A program made the translations under genes and the position numbers. From Acidovorax benzenivorans (GTDB lineage: Bacteria > Pseudomonadota > Gammaproteobacteria > Burkholderiales > Burkholderiaceae_C), in assembly GCF_028680575.1 (NCBI RefSeq), contig NZ_JAPCKI010000001.1:473781-537780 (forward strand): DNA of 64,000 nucleotides. Direction: 5' to 3'. Positions 10,301 through 18,567 of this stretch are shown here, one piece after another (position 1 is the first letter of the stretch; every line of letters starts with the position of its first letter). Below the pieces are notes generated by a model. The model did not search any database. It saw only the letters and a program-made list of their open reading frames with translations, and was not told the DNA's origin.

Positions 10301-11194
10301 TCAGCCCGCCGCCATGCGCAGCCTGCGCGCCGCGTCTTCGTCGCGCGCGTCGTCAATCTCGCGCAGCACGGCCTGCATGTCCACATCGGCATGTGTGGGC
10401 GCATAGATGCCGGTGAGCGGCGTCTCGTTGCTCAACAGCCCGCTCTGGTACAGGCTCCAGATCTCGGGGCCGTACTGGGTGGTGCGCAGCTCGGGCGCGA
10501 ACTGGCCGAAGAAGTCGCGCAGGTTGGCCACATCGCGCAGCAGCATGCGCTGGGCGTGGTTGTTGCCCGCAGCGTCCACGGCCTGGGGCAGGTCGATGAT
10601 GACGGGGCCATCGTGGCCCCCTTCGCCTTCTGCACCATCCACCCCGCCAGCGCCCGGCAGGTATGCCAGCAGGATGTTGAATTCCGACAAGTCGCCATGC
10701 ACCACACCCGCACACAACATGCGCACCACCTCGGCCACCAGCGTGGCGTGGTGGGTGCGCGCGTCTTCGGGCGTAAAGCTCACATCGTTCAGGCGCGGGG
10801 CCGCGTCGCCGTGGGCGTCGGTCACCAGCTCCATCAGCAACACGCCGTCGTGAAAGTTGTAGGGCTGCGGAACACGCACGCCGGCGGCGGCCAGGCGGTA
10901 GAGCGCATCGACCTCGGCGCTTTGCCAGGCGGCCTCTTGCTCCTGCCGACCAAACTTGCTGCCCTTGGCCATGGCGCGGGCCGAGCGCGAGTTCTTGACC
11001 TTGCGGTTCTCGGTGTAGTCCACAGCCTGCCGAAAGCTGCGGTGGGTGGCCTCTTTGTAGATCTTGGCACAACGGGTTTCATCACCGCAGCGCACCACAT
11101 AGACCATGGCCTCTTTGCCGCTCATGAGTTGCCGAACCACGGTGTCGATCAGGCCTTCCTCGATGAGGGATTGGAGGCGCGGGGGAGCTTTCAT
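10301..11194 (-). CDS. RIO1-type serine protein kinase
   Basis: A 297-residue RIO-like kinase. Visible kinase elements are the nucleotide loop GKEAMVYVV (about 26-34), the lysine in CAKIYKE, the catalytic loop VVHGDLSEFNILL (about 184-196) and the metal-binding aspartate in VIIDLPQAV. This matches the short bacterial RIO kinases found in Pseudomonas and Burkholderiales, whose targets are poorly known but are linked to stress tolerance. The protein lacks a membrane segment. The start at 11194 is the first Met and gives MKAPPRLQSLIEEGLID, the expected N-terminal winged-helix-like part. It stands 72 bases after the chalcone-isomerase-like gene. Confidence 0.87.
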   Translation of the reverse strand: MKAPPRLQSLIEEGLIDTVVRQLMSGKEAMVYVVRCGDETRCAKIYKEATHRSFRQAVDYTENRKVKNSRSARAMAKGSKFGRQEQEAAWQSAEVDALYRLAAAGVRVPQPYNFHDGVLLMELVTDAHGDAAPRLNDVSFTPEDARTHHATLVAEVVRMLCAGVVHGDLSEFNILLAYLPGAGGVDGAEGEGGHDGPVIIDLPQAVDAAGNNHAQRMLLRDVANLRDFFGQFAPELRTTQYGPEIWSLYQSGLLSNETPLTGIYAPTHADVDMQAVLREIDDARDEDAARRLRMAAG

Positions 11195-11266
11195 GCGGGG
11201 CAGTGGCGAGCAAAGGAAGCGCTGATTGTCGTTCCCTCACGCCTTGCCCCTACTCCCTGCTGCCGG

Positions 11267-11893
11267 TTACCTGCTCCCCTCGGCGGTTTCCACCGCCTTG
11301 ACGCCCAGCATCGCTTCGCGCAGTTTCCAGTCGGCCGGGGCCGCGTTGAGCCAGATGCCGGCCAGCGCGTTGAAGAACTCCGGCTCCTTGAAAGGCTCGC
11401 CCGACACCTTGCCCTTGACCGTGACCACCGTGCCTTTGCCCGGCACCCAGTCGAGGATGATCTGGTCGCCCGCATCCAGGCGCTTGTACTCGGTGAACAG
11501 CTCGGACATGCGCCACATGGACGACATCAGCCGCGCGGCGGAGGCCTTGTCCAGGTTGTCCTGGATGCCCCGGGCGAAGAGCTTGCCCAGCTCGTCGGAC
11601 TTGACCTCGCGCAGCATCACGAGCTGGATGCGCCGGGCTTCGGTGGGGCTCTGCATGTCCACAAAATGGTGTGCGGGCTTTTCGAGGTACAGACCGGCCT
11701 GGTAGACCTGGAACACGGCGCGGTAGCGGGTGCCCGCGCCGTTCAATACCAGGGTACGGCCACCGACCTGCGCCTTGGCGGGGAAGGTGAATGCGGGCAC
11801 AACCACCTTCACGGGCGCTTCGGTTTGGGCCTGGGCCAGGGCAGCGGCGCCGACGGCGAAAAGGGATACCAAAAACCAACGAATAAGCTGCAT
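11267..11893 (-). CDS. Chalcone isomerase-like exported protein
   Basis: A 208-residue exported protein. MQLIRWFLVSLFAVGAAALAQAQ is a classic Sec signal peptide. The mature part has GAGTRYRAVFQVYQAGLYLEKP, then RRIQLVMLREVKSDEL and a C-terminal segment with GIWLNAAPADWKLREAMLG, which together define the bacterial chalcone-isomerase-like family. These proteins keep the fold but are not known to act on flavonoids; many bind fatty acids or have unknown roles in the periplasm. The start at 11893 is preceded by GGAGG four bases away, which settles it against the Met ten codons upstream. It is not clearly linked to its neighbours. Confidence 0.82.
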   Translation of the reverse strand: MQLIRWFLVSLFAVGAAALAQAQTEAPVKVVVPAFTFPAKAQVGGRTLVLNGAGTRYRAVFQVYQAGLYLEKPAHHFVDMQSPTEARRIQLVMLREVKSDELGKLFARGIQDNLDKASAARLMSSMWRMSELFTEYKRLDAGDQIILDWVPGKGTVVTVKGKVSGEPFKEPEFFNALAGIWLNAAPADWKLREAMLGVKAVETAEGSR

Positions 11894-12014
11894 TGAGCCT
11901 CCGGCAACAGTCACTCTGATCAAGTGCTTTCATGCTAAGGAGATGTGCTCTACAGCGGGATACCGCTTGTACATTGTTTGCAAACCCAGCGCAGGCGGCG
12001 GGGCCTGCCCAGGC

Positions 12015-12770
12015 TCAACGCAAGCCGCGCAGCCGCAAATGCGCTGCGCCCTCCCAGTCCACTGGCAGCTGGTGCTTGGCCTGCAGGTAGTGGTGGGTGA
12101 ACACGTCCAGGTACGCCTCCAGCGCCTGCGCAGCGCGCAGCTCGCCCGCCAGCTCCAGGCACAGCGCGCCGACCTCGGAGGTGCAGAAATGGTCCATGCG
12201 GGTAGACCGGCGCAGGTGGTAGCGCGAGAGTTGCTCGGGCTGCAGGCTCAGCACGGGCAGGTGGTTGAGGTAGGGGCTCTTGCGGAACATCTTGCGCGCC
12301 TCGGGCCAGGTGGCATCGAGCAGCACAAACAGCGGGCGTTTGCCTTCTGCCGTGGCCACCTGAGTGACCACGCGCTCGGGCGCCACGAACTCGCCGGGGA
12401 ACACCACATACGGCTGCCACTGCGGGTCGGCCAGCAGCGCGAGCAGGTCGGGGTGCACCTCGGTGCGCGCCCAGCCAAAGGCATAGGTGTCGGCCACCAC
12501 ATCGGCAATCAGCCAGCCGGTGTTGCTGGGCTTGAGGGGCTCGATGTCGGCCATCAGCAAACACATGCCTGCACGTGTGGGCAGCACGGGGCGCAGTGCG
12601 CACATGCAGTGGCTGGGCACCAGGCGGCAGTCAGCGCAGCGCTCGCCTTTGGGGCCGCCGCGTGCCAGAAAGGGCTTGGCGCTGCGGGCCAGGCGCTCGG
12701 CGCGCAGGCGCGACACCGCGTGCGGCGGAATCGGCGCGTTTGGCGCGTTTGGCGCGACAGGGGCGCTCAC
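12015..12770 (-). CDS. DTW-domain tRNA-uridine aminocarboxypropyltransferase
   Basis: A 251-residue DTW-domain protein (TapT/YfiP family), which transfers the 3-amino-3-carboxypropyl group of S-adenosylmethionine to uridine in tRNA (acp3U). The N-terminal cysteine set is C-x2-C-x6-C-x-C (CADCRLVPSHCMC, about 63-75), and the name-giving D-x-T-W appears as LLDATWPEARKM. A GTG at 12770 overlaps the stop of the methyltransferase upstream (GTGA) and is taken as start; a Met 19 codons further up is possible. The first 20 residues contain a short PNAPNAP repeat encoded by a nine-base tandem repeat. The role comes from the family, not from this sequence alone. Confidence 0.87.
   Translation of the reverse strand: MSAPVAPNAPNAPIPPHAVSRLRAERLARSAKPFLARGGPKGERCADCRLVPSHCMCALRPVLPTRAGMCLLMADIEPLKPSNTGWLIADVVADTYAFGWARTEVHPDLLALLADPQWQPYVVFPGEFVAPERVVTQVATAEGKRPLFVLLDATWPEARKMFRKSPYLNHLPVLSLQPEQLSRYHLRRSTRMDHFCTSEVGALCLELAGELRAAQALEAYLDVFTHHYLQAKHQLPVDWEGAAHLRLRGLR
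12733..12759. repeat. Nine-base tandem repeat, three units
   Basis: Three head-to-tail units on the plus strand: GGCGCGTTT twice exactly, then GGCGCGACA. In the minus-strand gene they encode the Pro-Asn-Ala repeats close to the N-terminus of the DTW protein. The reading frame is kept if units are gained or lost. Confidence 0.8.
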
Positions 12771-13375
12771 TGTTCGCCCGCCTGCTCCAGCGCAAACAGT
12801 GGCAGCTCGGCCTTGCGGCTGAGCCACACGCCGCCGCCCAGTTCGATGGCGCCTTCGCGCAGGCCGCGCCGATACAGCTCGGCGCGGTGGCGGAACACGC
12901 GGTTGTCGGTGATCTCTTCGTCGATGATGTCGCGTTCAAAATCCTCGCGCGACACCGCCTCGACATACAGCGCGCCTTTCGTCAGACGGCCCAGGTTGAG
13001 CAGCGCGGCCTTCAGGTCTGGCGGACTCAGGTAGGGCAGCACGCCCTGGCAGATGACCAGGTCAAACGGCTCATCGGCCGCATAGTCCACCACCGAACCC
13101 TGCTGCCACCCGAAGCGCTCGCACAGGTAGGGGCTGAACTCCACGCCCTGGTAGCTGGCCTGCGGAAAATGCTGCGCCACGATGCCCTTCCACAACCCGA
13201 TGCCGCAGCCCACGTCCAGCACGCGCGACACCGGCACGCGCAGGTACTTGAGGTAGCTGCACACAAAGGTGCCCAGGCGCTCCATGTGCGCTGGGTCCAC
13301 CACGCTGGTCTTTTTGTCGAAGTAAAAGCGCTGGTAGTAGGCCTCGTCAAAAGTGGTGGCGCTGGCGGATTTCAA
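12767..13375 (-). CDS. Class I SAM-dependent methyltransferase
   Basis: A 202-residue methyltransferase. Motif I is VLDVGCGIGLWKG, followed by the acidic VEFSPYLCERFG and the motif IV-like DLVICQGVLPYL. The start is uncertain: a TTG at 13375 gives LKSASATTFDEAYYQRFYFD, which looks like the natural N-terminus and has AGGA eight bases upstream; a GTG at 13465 would add 30 residues of no obvious family. The protein has no membrane part. It is translationally coupled to the DTW gene by a GTGA overlap. The substrate is unknown. Confidence 0.82.
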   Translation of the reverse strand: MKSASATTFDEAYYQRFYFDKKTSVVDPAHMERLGTFVCSYLKYLRVPVSRVLDVGCGIGLWKGIVAQHFPQASYQGVEFSPYLCERFGWQQGSVVDYAADEPFDLVICQGVLPYLSPPDLKAALLNLGRLTKGALYVEAVSREDFERDIIDEEITDNRVFRHRAELYRRGLREGAIELGGGVWLSRKAELPLFALEQAGEQ

Positions 13376-13509
13376 TGGCGGGTCCTGGTGTCTTTGGGGG
13401 GATGCACACCACCTGATGGGTGGTGGAGCGAAGCCGCCAAGTATCCACCACAGGTTCTCACACACGACTCAAACAGCACGCAACCAGCACGCTGCGTTAG
13501 GCTGTCGCC

Positions 13510-14742
13510 ATGGATTCGCTGATCTCCGCCGCTGCCCGCGCGCTGGCCGCAGGCGATGCACTGGCCGCCCTGCAGCGCGTGGCCCTGCGCGACGACCCTC
13601 CGGCCCTGGCCCTGCGTGGCATTGCCATGGCCCAACTGGGCGAGCACCCGCGCGCCCGTGAGCTGCTGCGCCGCGCCGCACGGGGTTTTGGCGCGCACGA
13701 GCCCGTGGCCCGCGCGCGCTGCGTAGTGGCCGAGGCCGAGGTGGCGCTGGCCATGCGGGACCTGGGCGAGCAGGCGCACGCGCTGATGGCTGCCGTCGCC
13801 ACGCTGCAAGTCCACGGTGACGTTGCCAACGCACTGCAGGCACGGCTGGTGGCAGCGCGCAAGCTGATTTTGCTAGGCAGGCTGAACGAAGCCACCGCTG
13901 CGCTGGCAGGCGCTCCAACCACCGGCGCGACAACGCGACTGCCCCCTTCGCTGATCGCCGTGGCCGAGCTTGCCGCGGCAGAACTGGCCCTGCGCTCGCT
14001 GCACATCGGCACTGCCCGCTTGGCCCTGCAGCGCGCGCAACAGGCTGCGGCCCAGTCGGGCGTGCCCGCGCTGCTGGCCGAGGTGGCCCAGGCGCACGCG
14101 CTGCTCACCCAGCCCGCCGCGTGCTGCCTTGCGAGCGGCGCCGAACACATGCTGCCGCTGGACGACGTGGCCGCGCTGCTTGCGTCCCCCACGCTGGTGG
14201 TGGATGCCTGCCGCCACGGCGTGCGCGCGGGCGACGTGTGGGAGCCGCTGGCGCGCCGCCCGGTGCTGTTTGCGCTGGTGCGCGCGCTGGCCACCGCCTG
14301 GCCGGGCGATGTGGATCGCGAGGCATTGATCGCCAACGTGTTTCGCACCCGCCACCCCGACGAAACCCACCGCGCCCGCCTGCGGGTGGAGATCGGCCGC
14401 CTGCGCAAGCTCATCGCGCCGCTGGCGAACGTGGAGGCCACCGCACGCGGCTTTGTGCTGCGGCCCCACGGTGGGCGCGATGTGGCCGTGCTGGCACCGC
14501 CTGTGGAGGGCGAGCAGGGCGCACTGCTGGCGCTGCTGGCGGACGGCGCAGCGTGGTCCACATCGGCCCTGGCGCTGGCCTTGGGCGACAGCCAGCGCAC
14601 CGTGCAGCGCGCGCTGGCCGATCTGGAAGCCGCCGACCGCGTGCGCGCCATCGGCAACGCGCGGGCTCGCCGCTGGCTGGCTGCGCCGCTGGTGGGATTC
14701 ACGACGATCTTGTTACTCCCCACGGCGCAGCCAATTCCATAA
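13510..14742 (+). CDS. Winged-helix transcriptional regulator with TPR-like N-terminus
   Basis: A 410-residue regulator. Residues 1-220 are Ala/Leu-rich helical repeats of the tetratricopeptide type. Residues about 250-320 resemble an OmpR/SARP-like winged helix (ETHRARLRVEIGRLRKLIAPL then GRGFVLRP-like TARGFVLRP). A second helix-turn-helix follows (WSTSALALALGDSQRTVQRALADLE). The end is hydrophobic (VGFTTILLLP). It lies just upstream of, and in line with, the beta-propeller and DUF899 genes, so it probably controls them or a ligand they handle. Divergent from the methyltransferase gene. The regulator call is firm in type; the target is inference. Confidence 0.72.
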   Translation: MDSLISAAARALAAGDALAALQRVALRDDPPALALRGIAMAQLGEHPRARELLRRAARGFGAHEPVARARCVVAEAEVALAMRDLGEQAHALMAAVATLQVHGDVANALQARLVAARKLILLGRLNEATAALAGAPTTGATTRLPPSLIAVAELAAAELALRSLHIGTARLALQRAQQAAAQSGVPALLAEVAQAHALLTQPAACCLASGAEHMLPLDDVAALLASPTLVVDACRHGVRAGDVWEPLARRPVLFALVRALATAWPGDVDREALIANVFRTRHPDETHRARLRVEIGRLRKLIAPLANVEATARGFVLRPHGGRDVAVLAPPVEGEQGALLALLADGAAWSTSALALALGDSQRTVQRALADLEAADRVRAIGNARARRWLAAPLVGFTTILLLPTAQPIP

Positions 14743-14809
14743 AGTGGCCTCACCGCCCAACGCACAGCGCCTTTTGCCGTGCACCGGCACCCCACCAGGA
14801 GTGACAGAG

Positions 14810-15544
14810 ATGACCACCGCCACCCACACCGCCACCCGCGACACCGCCTGCAGCAGCGACATGGACGACACCCCGCCCTCCAGCAAACACTTGCCCATCG
14901 CGGCCCGCCAGCCTGCCGATGTGGTGCGCGAATACGGACCGTTCGGCGCGGCCAGCGCCATCCACGGCGTGACCCACGACGGCCAGCGCGTGTGGGCCGC
15001 CACGGGCGAACAGCTGGTGGGTTTCGACCCCGCCAGCGGCGCTACCACGCACACGCTCAACGTGATCTGCGACGCAGGCACCGCGTTTGACGGCACATAC
15101 CTCTATCAGATCGCCGAATCGCGCATCGACAAGATCGACCCCGCCACGGGCAAAGTGCTGGCCACCATCCCCGCACCGGGCGGTGGCAACGATTCAGGCC
15201 TGACCTGGGCCGAGGGCAGCCTGTGGGTGGGCCAGTACCGCGACCGCAAGATCCACCAGATCGACCCGGCCACGGGCGCCATCCGCCGCACCATCGAGTC
15301 GAACCGTTTCGTGACCGGTGTGACCTGGGTGGACGGCGAGCTGTGGCACGGCACCTGGGAGGGCGAAGAAAGCACCCTGCGCCACATCGACTCCACGAGC
15401 GGCGCCGTGCTGCAGCAGCTGGACATGCCGCAGGGCATGGGCGTGAGCGGCCTCGAATCCGACGGCGCAGACCTTTTCTACTGCGGGGGCGGCGGCAGCG
15501 GCAAGGTCCGCGCGGTGCGCCGACCCAAGGCGCACCGCGCCTGA
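14810..15544 (+). CDS. Beta-propeller protein (glutamine cyclotransferase / Vgb-like)
   Basis: A 244-residue cytoplasmic-looking protein built from propeller blades. Repeats of the form 'G-V-T-x-D-G-x-x-V-W' and 'I-D-P-A-T-G' occur at least four times (FDPASGATTHT, IDPATGKVLAT, IDPATGAIRRT, IDSTSGAVLQQ). That pattern is shared by virginiamycin-B lyase-like and glutamine cyclotransferase-like proteins. The start at 14810 has an AGGAG nine bases upstream and begins with a Thr-rich stretch (MTTATHTATRDTA) without a signal peptide. The catalytic residues of true Vgb lyases cannot be placed with confidence. It sits between a regulator and a DUF899 protein; the three probably work together. Confidence 0.72.
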   Translation: MTTATHTATRDTACSSDMDDTPPSSKHLPIAARQPADVVREYGPFGAASAIHGVTHDGQRVWAATGEQLVGFDPASGATTHTLNVICDAGTAFDGTYLYQIAESRIDKIDPATGKVLATIPAPGGGNDSGLTWAEGSLWVGQYRDRKIHQIDPATGAIRRTIESNRFVTGVTWVDGELWHGTWEGEESTLRHIDSTSGAVLQQLDMPQGMGVSGLESDGADLFYCGGGGSGKVRAVRRPKAHRA

Positions 15545-15767
15545 GAGGGTGTGAACGAACCCGCCATGCCCGCTCGGCCAAGCCGGTTTCATTCACACCT
15601 TCTGAACCTGTTGAGCAACGCGGCGCCCGCCGCACCCACCACCCCCCTTGCCACCACAGGCCCTGCGCGCATCAAGCGATGCCGCAGGCCAGGGACAGGT
15701 GCGCCTGCCATCGCCCCAATTCATCCATCCACCAAACCACACCACCACCTCACCAAGGAGCACACCC

Positions 15768-16589
15768 ATGAACGCACCCACCCCCCACCCCGTGGTATCC
15801 GCCGACCAATGGCTGGCCCAGCGCCACAGCCTGTTGGCCCGCGAGAAGGCGCTGACCCGCCTGCGCGACGAGGTCGCCGCGCAGCGCCGCGCGCTGCCCT
15901 GGACCCGCGTGGACAAGCACTACACGTTTGACACGCTCCAGGGCCCACGCGCCCTGGCCGACCTCTTCGACGGCCGAAGCCAGCTGCTGGTGCAGCATTT
16001 CATGTTCGGCCCGGGGTGGGAGCAAGGCTGCCCCAGCTGCTCCTTCATGGCCGACCACCTGGGCGGCATGGAGCTGCACCTGCAACACCGCGACGTGTCG
16101 GTGCTCGCCATCTCGCGTGCGCCGCTGGCCGAGATCGAGCGCTTTCGCCAGCGCATGGGCTGGCAGTTCCGCTGGGCGTCATCGCACGGCAGCGACTTCA
16201 ACCACGACTTCGCCGTGAGCTTCACGCCCGAGCAGCGTGCGCGCGGCAACGGTGAGGTGCTCTACAACTACGGCATGCGGCCGTTCCCCGCCGATGAGGC
16301 ACCGGGCATCAGCGTGTTTGTGCTGAGCGATGCGGGCGAGGTGTTCCACACCTACTCCACCTTCGGGCGCGGCGTTGAAGCCATGATGGGCACCTACCAG
16401 TTGCTGGACCTGACGCCAAAGGGGCGCCACGAAACCAACCCGGCCTACCCCATGGATTGGGTGCGCCACCACGACCGCTACGCGTCTGCGCAGCCACCGG
16501 CCGGTTCTGCTGCTTTGCCCGCTGTGCATGTACCTCAGGCCTCCCCATCCCACCCTGCGCCGGGTGCGTGCTGCGCTGCACGGGGCTGA
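15768..16589 (+). CDS. DUF899 family thioredoxin-like protein
   Basis: A 273-residue DUF899 protein. The family's marks are all present: W..R..LL..EK...R..D.....RR.LPW, then YTFD, FDGRSQLLVQHFMFGPGWEQGCPSCSF with the Cys-Pro-Ser-Cys pair, DVSVLAISRAPLAEIE, GWQFRWASSHGSDFNHDF, and GVEAMMGTYQLLDLTPKGRHE. The fold is thioredoxin-like, but the biochemical activity of the family is not established. The start at 15768 has an AAGGAG eight bases before it; the longer upstream frame is non-coding. After residue 245 the sequence becomes a low-complexity Ala/Pro tail. It follows the propeller gene with 223 bases between them. Confidence 0.85.
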   Translation: MNAPTPHPVVSADQWLAQRHSLLAREKALTRLRDEVAAQRRALPWTRVDKHYTFDTLQGPRALADLFDGRSQLLVQHFMFGPGWEQGCPSCSFMADHLGGMELHLQHRDVSVLAISRAPLAEIERFRQRMGWQFRWASSHGSDFNHDFAVSFTPEQRARGNGEVLYNYGMRPFPADEAPGISVFVLSDAGEVFHTYSTFGRGVEAMMGTYQLLDLTPKGRHETNPAYPMDWVRHHDRYASAQPPAGSAALPAVHVPQASPSHPAPGACCAARG

Positions 16590-16608
16590 ACACCGCACCA
16601 CCACCACC

Positions 16609-17223
16609 ATGGACACCCTCTGGCCTTGGCTCGCCATCGCCGCCATGGGCGCGCTGCACGGGCTCAACCCCCTCACCGGCTGGGGGCTGGCCATCGTCTG
16701 GAGCCTGCGTGCACACGACCGCAGCATGCCGCTGTGCGCGCTGCTGCCCATGGCCGCCGGGCACTTGGCCTCGGTGGCACTGATGGCTGCGGCGGTGGTG
16801 TGGGGCCTGTCGCTGTCCCGGCCTGTGCTGTTGGCCGCGGCGGGTGGCTTGTGTGGGGCCGTGGTTCTGGTGTGGGCCTTTGCGCACCGGAGGGGCCTGG
16901 CTCTGCATCGGCTGCGCAAGCCTGCCGGCCCGGTGGGCATGGCGTTTTGGTCGTTGGGCGTGTCTACCGCACACGGCGCGGGGCTGGCACTGGTGCCCGC
17001 GCTGGCACCGCTGTGCCTGGGCGATGGTGCCGTAGGGGCTGGGGCATCAGGGGGTGTTGCGCCCTTCACACCCTTGCTGCAGGCGCTGGCCGCGCTGGGT
17101 GTTCATACCCTGGCGATGCTGGCCGCCACTGGGGCCATGGCCGCCACCGCATGCCACGGCGTGCAGCGGGCCACGCGCTGGCTGCAACGCCACAGGTGCC
17201 GTGCCAGCCGCCCAGCCCGCTGA
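16609..17223 (+). CDS. Small polytopic membrane protein (NicO/UreH-like)
   Basis: A 204-residue inner-membrane protein with about five or six hydrophobic segments (near 5-25, 45-65, 68-90, 105-130, 140-175). The N-terminal GALHGLNPLTGWGLA and the later STAHGAGLALVPAL keep His-Gly pairs in membrane segments, as in NicO/UreH-type nickel or cobalt permeases and in TSUP relatives. I cannot assign a substrate. The start at 16609, nineteen bases after the DUF899 stop, gives a clean hydrophobic N-terminus. No strong ribosome site is visible. It may be part of the DUF899 transcript. Confidence 0.65.
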   Translation: MDTLWPWLAIAAMGALHGLNPLTGWGLAIVWSLRAHDRSMPLCALLPMAAGHLASVALMAAAVVWGLSLSRPVLLAAAGGLCGAVVLVWAFAHRRGLALHRLRKPAGPVGMAFWSLGVSTAHGAGLALVPALAPLCLGDGAVGAGASGGVAPFTPLLQALAALGVHTLAMLAATGAMAATACHGVQRATRWLQRHRCRASRPAR

Positions 17224-17607
17224 TCACGCCTTTGGGGGGCGGTGCAGCGCACAGAGCTTGTTGCCGTCCGGGTCGCGCAGGTACGCCAGGTACAGCTTGC
17301 TGCCGGGGCCTTCGCGCCAGCCCGGTGGGTCTTCGCACGTAGTGCCCCCGTTGGCGACACCCGCCGCATGAAACGCGTCGGCCTGCTCGGGCGACTGCAT
17401 GGCAAAACCGATGGTGCCGCCATTGGCAAAGGTGGCGGCCTCGCCATTGATGGGGGTGCTGATACTGAAGGTGCCAGTGGGGCTGCGATAGAAGTAGCGG
17501 TTCTTGTTGGCGACGCCAGCGGGCACACCGATGGTGCCGAGCAGCGCGTCGTAAAACTTCTTCGACACTTCCAGGTCGTTCACACCGACCATCACATGAC
17601 TGAACAT
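17224..17607 (-). CDS. VOC-family glyoxalase-like protein
   Basis: A 127-residue single-module vicinal-oxygen-chelate protein. It starts MFSHVMVGVNDLEVSKKFYDALLG, with the metal-binding His at position 4, and ends with AYLRDPDGNKLCALH, the second half of the paired beta-alpha-beta-beta-beta fold. The second His normally seen in strand 5 is not clear (TIGFAMQSPEQADAFHAAG), so its metal site may be incomplete or completed in the dimer. Substrate unknown. Convergent with the membrane protein gene, with the stops adjacent. Confidence 0.82.
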   Translation of the reverse strand: MFSHVMVGVNDLEVSKKFYDALLGTIGVPAGVANKNRYFYRSPTGTFSISTPINGEAATFANGGTIGFAMQSPEQADAFHAAGVANGGTTCEDPPGWREGPGSKLYLAYLRDPDGNKLCALHRPPKA

Positions 17608-17745
17608 ATTGCTTGTCTCCGTTGTGCCCCGGTGGGGCGGGTTGTGGGCTGGGCGATGTTACTTGCTGGTAAATGGCCGCAAGGCGCCTCGGTCAACGCC
17701 TCGGCATCTCGCGCACGGGCAGCGTGGCATGATTTAACGTAAAAA

Positions 17746-17789
17746 TGGCCTCTAGCGCTTATCCGATAAGCGCTAATAGCTATCAAATG
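17746..17789 (+). repeat. Intergenic palindrome family 1, best-preserved copy
   Basis: TGGCCTCT, then the perfect inverted repeat AGCGCTTAT-CCG-ATAAGCGCT, then AATAGCTATCAAATG. This is the cleanest example of the family and defines its parts. It lies between two divergent genes (VOC protein and flavin reductase). Confidence 0.85.
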
Positions 17790-17832
17790 CAGAGCGTTGT
17801 CGGTTTGCCGCTCAACCCCCATCCCCCACACC

Positions 17833-18420
17833 ATGCTGCCATCCACACCTGCCGAACACTTCGCCGCCGTGCCGCTCAACAAGGCGTACCGCCTGCTCAA
17901 CCACGGCCCCACGGTGCTGGTGTCGGCAGAACACGCAGGCCAGCACAACGTGATGGCCGCATCGTGGGCCTGCGCGCTGGACTTTGCGCCGCCCAAGGTG
18001 ACCGTGGTGCTCGACAAAGCCACGCGCACCCGCGAGCTGGTCGAAGCCAGCGGCATGTTCGCGCTGCAACTGCCCACCGTGCCCATGGCCGCCATGACCG
18101 TGGCGATTGGCACCGACAGCGCCAAGACCCACCCGGGCAAGCTGCAGCAGCACGGCGTGGAGCTGTTCTACGCGCCCGGCCACGCCGCCGCCCCGCTGGT
18201 GCAAGGCTGCGCCGCCTGGCTGCTGTGCCGCGTGGTCCCCGAGCCGCACAACCAGCAGACCTACGACCTCTTCATCGGTGAAGTGATAGCCGCCTGGGCG
18301 GACGACCGCGTGTTCCGCAACGGGCACTGGGAGTTCGACACCGCGCCCGATGCACTGCGCACGCTGCACTACGTGGCGGGTGGGCAGTTTTATGCGACGG
18401 GGGCGTCGGTGCGGGTGTAG
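17833..18420 (+). CDS. Flavin reductase family protein
   Basis: A 195-residue protein of the FMN-binding split-barrel flavin-reductase family. Visible are the start MLPSTPAEHFAAVPLNKAYRLLNHGPTVLVSAE, the N-V-M-A-A-S-W-A core that contacts FMN (NVMAASWACALDFAPPKVTVVLD), FALQLPTV, and the C-terminal HYVAGGQFYATG. Relatives reduce FMN for a partner monooxygenase or act as flavoredoxins; no partner is encoded next to it. The start at 17833 is the one that gives the family N-terminus. A perfect seven-base-pair hairpin follows the stop. Confidence 0.85.
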   Translation: MLPSTPAEHFAAVPLNKAYRLLNHGPTVLVSAEHAGQHNVMAASWACALDFAPPKVTVVLDKATRTRELVEASGMFALQLPTVPMAAMTVAIGTDSAKTHPGKLQQHGVELFYAPGHAAAPLVQGCAAWLLCRVVPEPHNQQTYDLFIGEVIAAWADDRVFRNGHWEFDTAPDALRTLHYVAGGQFYATGASVRV

Positions 18421-18423
18421 GGG

Positions 18424-18441
18424 CCCGTGCCAATGCACGGG
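18424..18441 (+). terminator. Hairpin after flavin reductase gene
   Basis: CCCGTGC-CAAT-GCACGGG, a perfect seven-base-pair stem with a four-base loop, begins four bases after the stop. There is no T run behind it, so it may be a processing or Rho-linked site instead of an intrinsic terminator. Confidence 0.4.
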
Positions 18442-18567
18442 GAGCCGCGGTGATGTTGCAGAGCAGCAGCTGCCGTCACGGTGCGGGCTGGTGCCGTTAA
18501 GACTGACTCCACGGCAGGCAGCGTCTACCCCGGCACAGGCATCGCGTAGCGCGTGCCGTGCTTTGCA

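Noticed and set aside
10145..11896. A 583-residue plus-strand frame opposite the RIO kinase and chalcone-isomerase-like genes
   Set aside because: Spans two genes on the other strand and the gap between them; no recognisable domain.
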